Positions 59,867-64,000 of a stretch of 64,000 bases of DNA are shown here, in pieces; the stretch's first letter is position 1, and each line of letters begins with the position of its first letter. The notes beneath the pieces are model-generated. The model did not search any database. It had not been told where the DNA came from and worked only from the letters and a program-made list of their open reading frames with translations. The DNA is from Aulostomus chinensis (Eukaryota; Chordata; Actinopteri; Syngnathiformes; Aulostomidae). Position numbers and translations under genes: made by a program. The stretch is taken from contig JBBMOA010000010.1 in NCBI GenBank assembly GCA_037954235.1, forward strand, positions 18,174,029 through 18,238,028, written 5' to 3'.

Positions 59867-62578
59867 TAAGCGTGTGTTTGTATGTGTACATTTCTCAGCT
59901 TTAGTGTGCTTGTATGGGTGCATGTGTGTATATGTGCACTGTTGTTTGTGTGCAAGTCTACTGCCGCACACCAGCGCAAGGAGAGAGATTAATTCTTTGT
60001 GGCTTAGAGAGAATTAATTTTGCGCTTACACTGGTGGGCTGTGGATTACATCCGTATCCGCCTCTCCCCTCTCTGTCTCTCTCCCTGGGGCCAGGCAAAG
60101 GAGGAGGCAGGCGTCTGGAGAAGGAAAAAAAAGGGGGGGGGGTTTAAGAAGTGTCATTTCAGAAAAGGCCTTTATTCTCTCTCTTTCACAACAGTACATC
60201 TCAATTTTATGAGTTAGCCTTGCCGCAGTACCTCTTCAGATATGTGTATTGTTAGTGTTTGAGTGTGAGTGCGTGTGTGTGTGTGTGTGTGTATTTTTCC
60301 GGGGCAAGCTGAGTGTCTCCTTTTCCCTGATGCATGTTGACACTGTGTCCAGGGGCAACCTCTTCACATACGTTCAACATTATCTGTCTCTCTGTCTCAC
60401 CCTTCCCTTTGCCCTCAGTTCTCCTTCAAGCATATGGAAAAGTGTTACTTGTGGAATTGTGCAAACGGCCATTTCTCAGCTGCATCACTCTACTTCTGTA
60501 TCATAGACACACAAAGACAGTGAGGAAGAAAGTGATTCACTTCATTTTAATTTTTCTTTTCAATGGCCACCACATCATTAAGAATTGCATTTTATCCTTT
60601 TGAATATGTTCAGCACAATTATTTGATGTTTAATATTAAATGTAATTGCATGCGATCTGACTCTCACAAGACCTCTAACCTTGAATGTCTTTGTATCATA
60701 TTTGTGTGGTCATCAACAACAAAGCTCCCTTTGTGACCCTGAGACTTGAAAAACTGGCATGCTCGGCATGGGGCAAGTGGGGTTTTTTTGTGAATAAGGC
60801 CGTCTTTTTTTGGCGGTACAACACAAAAAGAGTCATCCTTCTTGTGTGGTGAAAAGGGAAAAAGGTAGAAGAAAGAAAAGACATTGACACATTTCAGTCA
60901 AAGTTGTTTTTCTTTGAGTATTAGGCCCATGAAAGTTATTCACTTGACGGCCATGTTTCTGTGGCATCAGCCTCAGGATGGGAAGCTAAATGACTGCATA
61001 ATGTTGTACTGCTGTATTGCAGGCTGAAACTTGTGAACATAGGCAATCTGCAAAATTACTAAGGCTGTGACTATTCACTTTTTCCTTCTTACAAAAAAAT
61101 AATACAACACCTTCTTAACACCTTCTGCCTTCTTAAAATAATTGCCAAAGTCATTTTTTCAAGTTTATCAGAAAACACAAAAAACTGGTGACAAAACATC
61201 ATAAGGAATTCCCATCCATCCATTTTCGAACACTTATCCTGTTAAGGGTCGGCTGGGGGGGGCTAGCTAGAGGCGTGGTTCATCCTGGATGGGTCGCCAG
61301 TCCATCGCAGGGCCAACACATAGAGACAGACAACCATTCACACTCACAGTCACACCTACAGTCAATTTAGAGTATCAATCAGCCTCGTCCCCAGTTGCAT
61401 GTCTTTGGACTGTGGGAGGAAGCCGGAGTACCAGAGTGAACCCACGCAGACACAGGGAGAACACGGAGACTCCACACAGAAAGATCCTGTGCGCGATGAT
61501 ATGGAAGCTTTACATTCTCCTGAACCTCTCTCTCTCTATCGCTGAATAATGGTAATTTTAAAAAAGTGACAATTTTTGAACCACGGTTTATAATGAAAGG
61601 CAAAGAAACATACTGTTAATAGCCATATTACAGCAAACACAAATCTAGTAGTCTCCGATAGCGAGTAGTGTGAGGTTTTGGTTCTGACTGAAATAAATTA
61701 AGGGTTATCTCAAGTTTAATCACATTTATTTGGCGATGTGGGGCTGTTTTTGGTTCTGACTGCAGCTAGCATACTTGACCACCCGCCATCGTAGCAGGGC
61801 CTTGCCACACAGTCGCAAACAACCTGCAAGCAGATGGTGTGCCTCCAAAATCTCAATGTGTTATCCACATTAAAATTATACACGACAGAAGAAGGTTGAT
61901 GTACGCAACAAAAGAGAGGTAGTGCAAAAATAATATTTTTCAGTTTCAGTTATTCAGTTTTTTGGTCTGATAATGTCAGATAGTTTAAAAAAAATGACCA
62001 AACCGATCTATTCACAGAGTAGTGAAAAACCCAAAGGTATTAAATTTACCATAATAGCAGAAAAGAAAGAGGAATAAAGACAGGACACCTTTCAGGATCT
62101 ATAACCTTGAAAGTTGCATAGTGGATTGTTCTGATTGTTTCTTTGAAAACATGCATCAGTTTGTGTTGCAAGAGACGGATTGTAATGATACCTTCATGCT
62201 AGCCAGCTACCCAATCATTTAATGTCTAATAAAGAGCATGAGCCAAGAGCCTAATGGTACACTTAGATCTTTTTTGGTGCTTGTGGTCTGCTCACTTAAT
62301 ACCAACAACACATGATAACATCTTACTGGCAATTTTCATTCACCCTTAAAGCTAGTAATTAGGCTTACTGTACATAAAGAGAAACCCAGCTGATTTAAAT
62401 TTTTACTCTGCCCTCTATTTCTCTCTTTTATGATTCAGATCCTGGACCCCCAGCTGGCATCAAAGCTGTCCCCTCCTCTGCCAGTAGTGTTGTGGTGTCC
62501 TGGTTACCCCCTCACAAACCAAATGGAATCATCCGCAAATACACTATCTACTGCTCCAGCCCTGGGTCCGGACAACCA
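43307..62578 (+). CDS. dscaml1: dscaml1, partial spliced gene: 18 internal exons, Ig2 to FN3-4
   Basis: Down syndrome cell adhesion molecule-like 1 is a single-pass membrane protein of the immunoglobulin superfamily. It mediates homophilic adhesion and self-avoidance/mosaic spacing of neurons, notably in the retina (family knowledge). Eighteen exons splice into 3209 nt with one unbroken frame, about half of the roughly 2050-residue family length. Domains in order are: half Ig2, Ig3, Ig4, Ig5, Ig6, Ig7, Ig8, Ig9, FN3-1, FN3-2, FN3-3, half FN3-4. All complete Ig domains show the two cysteines and the tryptophan of the fold. Many N-glycosylation sequons are present. Residues such as DGRPLPADSRW, SGDMPIRITWRKDGQ and NNQDGIYGKAG favour DSCAML1 over DSCAM. 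Introns run from 87 bp to 3.5 kb, all GT-AG. The signal peptide, Ig1, Ig10, the last FN3 domains, the membrane segment and the C-terminal tail are outside the window. I cannot say whether this is one of two teleost co-orthologues. Confidence 0.95.
43555..43833 (+). CDS. dscaml1: dscaml1 exon: Ig3
   Basis: One exon encodes a whole Ig domain. It opens DPTESTPSVLDSF, has the B-strand cysteine in VELPC, the tryptophan in IRWLKDGRPLPADSRW, and the F-strand cysteine in NYICEVTNSFGS. RWLKDGRPLPADSRW is the DSCAML1 version; DSCAM differs strongly here. The acceptor is CTGCAG. The phase-1 donor is G|GTGGGT at 43834. A stronger-looking GTAAGG lies 4 bases downstream but would shift the frame into the next exon. 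The 997-bp intron that follows holds simple CA-rich stretches and no other exon. Confidence 0.95.
43834..44830. other. dscaml1: dscaml1 intron between the Ig3 and Ig4 exons
   Basis: 997 bp, GTGGGT donor to TTTAG acceptor. It holds CA-rich imperfect repeats around 44400-44460 and 44620-44650 and no exon-like sequence. Confidence 0.9.
44831..45106 (+). CDS. dscaml1: dscaml1 exon: Ig4
   Basis: It reads EPLRVTLSPKNLKTG, then VILSCAVQG, VSWYRNTEPVLP and AYQCFATRKGQTAQDF, so both cysteines and the tryptophan of an Ig domain are present. A sequon (NET) occurs in the loop before the E strand. The exon has the phase 1-1 borders typical of exons that carry one whole Ig domain. The acceptor is CTTTAG and the donor G|GTGAGA. 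The following 493-bp intron is AT-rich and shows nothing else. Confidence 0.95.
45107..45599. other. dscaml1: dscaml1 intron between the Ig4 and Ig5 exons
   Basis: 493 bp, AT-rich. No repeat or extra exon seen. Confidence 0.9.
45600..45899 (+). CDS. dscaml1: dscaml1 exon: Ig5
   Basis: The exon starts DGTPRIVASFSERVV, continues FSLMCAAKGAPPPTITWTLDDEP, and ends GGVYRCAARNSAGSAEYQA before INVR. The cysteines and tryptophan are in place, and a sequon NVS lies in the E-F region. The acceptor is CTCAG and the phase-1 donor is G|GTGCCT, a weak site. A consensus-like GTAAGA seven bases upstream overlaps the conserved INVR codons and would break the frame, so I chose the weaker site. A long intron (2355 bp) follows. 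Confidence 0.94.
46198..46244. repeat. (CA)23 microsatellite
   Basis: Pure CA array in the intron between the Ig5 and Ig6 exons. Confidence 0.95.
48170..48240. repeat. (TC)n array forming the polypyrimidine tract of the Ig6 exon
   Basis: About 71 bp of TC with one CCC interruption, ending 14 bases before the exon at 48255. Only TATCTGTTAATCAG lies between the array and the exon, so the microsatellite is the acceptor's pyrimidine tract. TGTTAAT is a possible branch-point sequence but would lie unusually close to the acceptor. Confidence 0.93.
48255..48397 (+). CDS. dscaml1: dscaml1 exon: Ig6, first half
   Basis: It reads GPPRIRPMKNITAVAG, then FINCRVIGYPYYSINWYKEG and LLPDNHRQ. This is the A to C' part of Ig6, with the first cysteine, the tryptophan and a sequon (NIT). 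The exon begins in phase 1 and ends in phase 0 at CAG|GTAAAG, so Ig6 is split between two exons. The acceptor TCAG follows a very long CT dinucleotide tract. Confidence 0.95.
48398..48870. other. dscaml1: dscaml1 intron within Ig6
   Basis: 473 bp, AT-rich. It ends ctgctgatgtccatccag before the second Ig6 exon. Nothing else seen. Confidence 0.9.
48871..49000 (+). CDS. dscaml1: dscaml1 exon: Ig6, second half
   Basis: It reads VVYENGTLKLSDVQKGMDEG, AYVCSVLIQPQLFITQTV and YITVK, finishing Ig6 with its F-strand cysteine and a sequon (NGT). The acceptor is CATCCAG and the donor G|GTCAGT, ending in phase 1. The sequence is one of the most conserved blocks of the family. Confidence 0.95.
49001..50517. 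other. dscaml1: dscaml1 intron between the Ig6 and Ig7 exons
   Basis: 1517 bp. A short (GA)n lies at 49265-49281 and a (TC)n at 50019-50047. The complex stretch 49630-49830 has regulatory-looking motifs. The last 450 bp are strongly pyrimidine-rich. Confidence 0.9.
49630..49830. promoter_or_regulatory. Candidate intronic enhancer with RFX X-box and TAATTA palindrome
   Basis: The stretch is repeat-free and more GC-rich than its surroundings. GTCTCCATGGCAAC at 49732-49745 fits the RFX X-box (GTNNCCATRGNAAC). CGCTCTAATTAGAGCG at 49768-49783 is a perfect 16-bp palindrome centred on a homeodomain core. TTTAATTAGATG lies at about 49638-49649. Function is inferred only from motif clustering. Confidence 0.35.
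50518..50796 (+). CDS. dscaml1: dscaml1 exon: Ig7
   Basis: A whole-domain exon reads VPPLIQPFDFPPTSIG, then IACVVSSGDMPIRITWRKDG, SSLQISKVSLKHNG and NYTCIASNDAATVS. Both cysteines, the tryptophan and the sequon NYT of the YTC motif are present. Phase is 1-1. The acceptor is TTTTAG and the donor G|GTAAGG. CVVSSGDMPIRITWRKDG is diagnostic of DSCAML1, where DSCAM has a different loop. Confidence 0.96.
50797..51290. other. dscaml1: dscaml1 intron between the Ig7 and Ig8 exons
   Basis: 494 bp, AT-rich, T-rich before the TTAAG acceptor. No other feature seen. Confidence 0.9.
51291..51410 (+). CDS. dscaml1: dscaml1 exon: Ig8, first half
   Basis: It reads VPPRFVVQPNNQDGIYGKAG, then ILNCSVDGYPPPKVMWKHAK: first cysteine, sequon NCS and tryptophan of Ig8. 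The acceptor is CTTAAG|TG, a less common AAG type. The donor is AAAG|GTGCAC, a weak site. Only a 98-bp intron separates it from the second half. Confidence 0.94.
51509..51688 (+). CDS. dscaml1: dscaml1 exon: Ig8, second half
   Basis: It reads GIGNPQQYHPVPLTGRIQIM, NNGSLLIRHVLEEDRGFYLC and QASNGVGSDISKSMVLTVK, completing Ig8 with the second cysteine and a sequon NGS. The junction with the previous exon gives HAK-A-GIGNPQQ. From memory the mammalian protein has about one residue fewer there. The acceptor is GCCCAG and the donor A|GTGAGT. Confidence 0.94.
51938..52045. repeat. Compound TG/GC array
   Basis: TG dinucleotides with four CGTG units and ATGCGTG, GCATGTGC variants over about 108 bp; mostly alternating purine-pyrimidine. 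Confidence 0.93.
52411..52472. repeat. (CA)n plus (CATA)5 compound microsatellite
   Basis: About 40 bp of CA followed by five CATA units, then a CT-rich stretch. Confidence 0.94.
53056..53261 (+). CDS. dscaml1: dscaml1 exon: Ig9, first part
   Basis: It reads IPAMITSHPNTTMAKKGHVK, ELNCTARGEWPIIIRWERGD, TVIDPDRNPRYSITTS and DEVLSTLK. It covers the A to E strands of Ig9, with the first cysteine, the tryptophan and two sequons (NTT, NCT). It begins in phase 1 and ends in phase 0 at AAG|GTGAGA. The acceptor is TTCAG. Confidence 0.95.
53262..54087. other. dscaml1: dscaml1 intron within Ig9
   Basis: 826 bp, AT-rich. It contains a (TTTTG)n-like run near 53935-53955 and ends in TTTACAG. No extra exon seen. 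Confidence 0.9.
54088..54184 (+). CDS. dscaml1: dscaml1 exon: Ig9, last part
   Basis: A short 97-nt exon reads LKPAEREDSVFFSCHAINSY then GEGRGLIQLTVQ. It supplies the F and G strands of Ig9 with the second cysteine in FFSC. The acceptor is TTTACAG and the donor G|GTGACA. An intron of only 112 bp separates it from the first fibronectin exon. Confidence 0.95.
54297..54425 (+). CDS. dscaml1: dscaml1 exon: FN3-1, first half
   Basis: It reads EPPDPPELEVREVKDRSMNL, RWTQRFDGNSVITSYDIEYK and NKT, the start of the first fibronectin type III domain with its B-strand tryptophan and C-strand tyrosine. The acceptor is CCTCAG and the donor G|GTAAGT. The exon is phase 1-1. Confidence 0.95.
54711..54878 (+). 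CDS. dscaml1: dscaml1 exon: FN3-1, second half
   Basis: It reads DSWELKHATRNISPTNNQAN, IVDLHPASVYSIRMYSYNAI and GKSEASKELTISTEEA. It completes FN3-1, with the conserved L-P-Y pattern and the GKSE turn before the G strand. One sequon (NIS) is present. The acceptor is GGTCAG after a T-tract, and the donor is C|GTAAGT. Confidence 0.95.
55084..55154 (+). CDS. dscaml1: dscaml1 exon: FN3-2, first part
   Basis: This 71-nt exon reads PDGPPMDVILQPVTSQSIRV then TWK, the A and B strands of the second fibronectin domain with its core tryptophan. It begins in phase 1 and ends in phase 0 at AAG|GTAAAG. It is too short to show as an open frame by itself; exon phase and family similarity place it. Confidence 0.93.
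55319..55559 (+). CDS. dscaml1: dscaml1 exon: FN3-2, remainder
   Basis: It reads APRKELQNGVIRGYQIGYRE, NGPGSNGQYSIVEMKATGDS, EVYTLDNLKKFAQYGVVVQA and FNRAGTGPSSSEINATTLED. It is the C to G strands of FN3-2, with the L-K-Y hydrophobic pattern and the AGTGPSS turn. One sequon (NAT) is near the end. The acceptor is CCCCAG and the donor G|GTAAGG. The sequence is almost identical to mammalian DSCAML1 as I recall it. The next intron is the longest complete one in the window, 3544 bp. Confidence 0.96.
55560..59103. other. dscaml1: dscaml1 intron between the FN3-2 and FN3-3 exons
   Basis: 3544 bp with a long (CA)n at 56910-56976, a CT-rich block at 57140-57205, a C-tract with CA at 57391-57416 and a pyrimidine-rich block at 57700-57870. 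The rest is AT-rich; no exon or transposon recognised. Confidence 0.9.
56910..56976. repeat. (CA)33 microsatellite
   Basis: Pure CA array of about 67 bp. Confidence 0.96.
59104..59250 (+). CDS. dscaml1: dscaml1 exon: FN3-3, first half
   Basis: It reads VPSQPPQNVRAISVTSDEAV, ITWAEPPRLTLHGVLKGYRV and VFWAVFPDGE, the first half of the third fibronectin domain with core tryptophan and tyrosine. The acceptor is CTCCAG. The donor is G|GTGTGG, a poor match to consensus, supported by exact phase and by the continuing DGEWGEMQNIT in the next exon. The intron that follows is only 87 bp. Confidence 0.93.
59338..59493 (+). CDS. dscaml1: dscaml1 exon: FN3-3, second half
   Basis: It reads EWGEMQNITTTKEQVELRGL, EKFTNYSIQVLAYTQAGDGV and RSNVLYIQTRED, the E to G strands of FN3-3 with two sequons (NIT, NYS). 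The AGDGVRS turn is family-typical. The acceptor is TTCTTAG and the donor T|GTGAGT, phase 1. Confidence 0.95.
59826..59861. repeat. (CA)18 microsatellite
   Basis: Pure CA array followed by GCACACTAAG. Confidence 0.94.
61212..61494 (-). mobile_element. V-SINE-type SINE, reverse, head missing
   Basis: Read on the - strand it contains the middle (cacagtccaaagacatgc, gtgaatggttgtctgtct, gatggactggcgacccatcc) and the tail ...gaaaatggatggatggga. The tRNA-like head before ggatctttctgtgtggagtc is absent, so it is a 5'-truncated copy. No clear target duplication found. Confidence 0.87.
62439..62578 (+). CDS. dscaml1: dscaml1 exon: FN3-4, first half (last exon in window)
   Basis: It reads PGPPAGIKAVPSSASSVVVS, WLPPHKPNGIIRKYTIYCSS and PGSGQP, the first half of the fourth fibronectin domain with its core tryptophan. 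It ends in phase 0 at CCA|GTAAGT. The acceptor is ATTCAG. The partner exon carrying the rest of FN3-4 is not seen in the remaining 1.4 kb and must lie beyond the window. Confidence 0.95.
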
Positions 62579-63165
62579 GTAAGTTTCAAGAGGGGTGCAA
62601 TGAGTTTTTGGAAGTGCATGAATGGTGTTTGGAACATGGCTGAAGGAGACACATAGATTAACACCTGTATCATACAGTTGATATGATGCAAAGATGAAGC
62701 AAATTTAAATTGATTATTATGTCCATTTATTTGTTTCTTTGTGCATGTGTGTGTGTGCATGTGTGTGTGTGTGTGTATGGTCTTTTGCTGCAGTCTCAAC
62801 AAGAGGTGTGTGTGGTGTGTGTGTGTCTGTGTGTGTGCGTATGTGTGTGTGAAATAAGCTCTCCTCATACCGCAGTGTGTGTGCGTGCGAGCTCACCCTC
62901 CAGCCTTATTTGCATATCTGCGTCTCATCACGTTGCCAGGACAACCTCATCTGTTCATCAACAGGGCAGAAAACAAGCCGACAGCAAACACACACTTGCA
63001 CTTACATGCAGACACACAAGCTCATATGAATATAAACACACTCTCATAAATATATCACACATAGCCCATATACGGCAGATGCATGTATTTATGCAACTCA
63101 TGTTTTTATGAAAGGGTGAATTCAAGAAACAAGAAATGTATTCTACATGCACACACAAACACAAA

Positions 63166-63233
<68 letters not shown>

Positions 63234-64000
63234 CTCAGTCTCTTCCTCTTTCTGAAGCCCCCATGCAGAGTTCAGGATGATTACTATGTAAATGAGTGCG
63301 ACTGGAGAGAAGGAAGGAGGAAGGGGGGGGGTCAGACTTGCTGTGTGGGGAGTACTTTTGTTCCTCTTTTCATTATCTCACTCTATCGTTCCCTGGATCA
63401 CCGCTATCTCCACGCTGAAGGAATATTGTAATATCCATAACAGCAACACACACTTAGTCATCCCTCCCTCCATCTCTTTTCCCTGCCATCCATCCATCCA
63501 TTCATCCATTCATCCAGTGGTGAGTTTATCATCAGATGTACAGAAAGAGAGAGGAGAGGAAGATATACATCTGAGTTGCAGATAGTAGATGTAAAACAGT
63601 GGGGGACTTGATGGAAGGAAAGCTAGGAGTGGACCCACAGATGGCAGACAGGGTTGGGAAAATGAAGAGAGGGATGAAGAGTGATCGCAGGGGGAGACAT
63701 GAAGGATTGCACAGTGGGGTGAAGTATAGAGAAAAACACTGAGAGGTTGGACAAGAGGAATGGATGATGAACAGGGAACACGAGGAAGTAATAAAAAGCC
63801 CAGTGGATTCTTCCATGACGGCCTGTACTCATAAATGTGAAAAACAACATGAATACTGGAATCTATTTTCTCAGAGTAAACTGTTCAATGGAAAAAAACA
63901 ACCCAGCAGGCTCGGAAACGGTTTCCACAAGCTTTTGCTGACCCCTTCAACTGTTTGACTGTCAGATACATATTTGGTCAGAGCCTTAAAGGCTGATGTG
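62579..64000. other. dscaml1: dscaml1 intron after the first FN3-4 exon, open at window end
   Basis: At least 1422 bp. It contains imperfect (TG)n near 62746-62850, the (TATC)n array, an ATCC-rich patch near 63487-63516 and a purine-rich stretch at 63540-63730. The second FN3-4 exon is not present. Confidence 0.85.
63165..63233. repeat. (TATC)17 tetranucleotide microsatellite
   Basis: Uninterrupted TATC array of about 69 bp, preceded by CACAAACACAAA. Confidence 0.97.

Larger units (their letters stand above)
59494..62438. other. dscaml1: dscaml1 intron between the FN3-3 and FN3-4 exons
   Basis: 2945 bp with (CA)n at 59826-59861, (GT)n at 60268-60292 and one reverse SINE fragment at 61212-61494. 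A 10-bp G-run lies near 60132-60141. No further exon seen. Confidence 0.9.

Noticed and set aside
43307..62578. Arrays of mutually exclusive duplicated Ig exons, as in insect Dscam1
   Set aside because: Each domain exon occurs once and no second exon-like copy was seen in any intron, as expected for a vertebrate DSCAM-family gene.

Overview
The window is vertebrate, very probably teleost, genomic DNA. It carries GT-AG spliced exons of a vertebrate cell-adhesion gene inside AT-rich introns. The introns hold tRNA-derived V-SINE-type SINEs, a Tc1-like transposon, a hAT-like miniature element, LINE remnants and many long (CA/TG)n microsatellites, a mix typical of ray-finned fish and probably of a percomorph. 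There is no sign of prokaryotic organisation. Nearly all open frames of 60-190 codons are chance or low-complexity frames. I recognise one gene. It is the middle of dscaml1 (Down syndrome cell adhesion molecule-like 1) on the + strand, as 18 exons from 43307 to 62578. Joined, they give 3209 nt in one continuous frame: 2 nt finishing an upstream codon, then 1069 codons. They encode the C-terminal half of Ig2, Ig3 to Ig9, FN3-1 to FN3-3, and the N-terminal half of FN3-4. Exon phases agree at every junction. The paralogue call rests on DSCAML1-type strings such as RWLKDGRPLPADSRW, CVVSSGDMPIRITWRKDGQ and QPNNQDGIYGKAG. The start, Ig1, the rest of FN3-4, Ig10, FN3-5/6, the membrane segment and the cytoplasmic tail lie outside the window.

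Layout. 1-43306: no exon recognised; I read this as part of a very long 5' intron. It contains SINEs (about 3113, 7944, 8740, 15408, 21488, 22460 and 38688), one near full-length Tc1 copy (3976-5543), a hAT-Charlie-like element nested in a SINE (22664-23163), LINE 3' ends (about 12070, 21762-22150, 34905-35510 and 40560-40987) and a GC-rich block around 30000-30600. 43307-55559: fifteen exons with introns of 0.1-2.4 kb, covering Ig2 to FN3-2. 55560-62578: three exons for FN3-3 and the start of FN3-4, with introns of 3.5, 0.09 and 2.9 kb. 62579-64000: intron with a (TATC)n tetranucleotide array.

I found no new protein system. The observations most worth checking are a 44-bp perfect inverted repeat plus 66-bp tandem repeats inside the hAT-like element, a composite double SINE within a single target-site duplication, SINEs with different heads that share the 3' end of a LINE lying tail to tail with one of them, and intronic clusters of regulatory-looking motifs (an RFX X-box next to a 16-bp TAATTA palindrome in the intron between the Ig6 and Ig7 exons).
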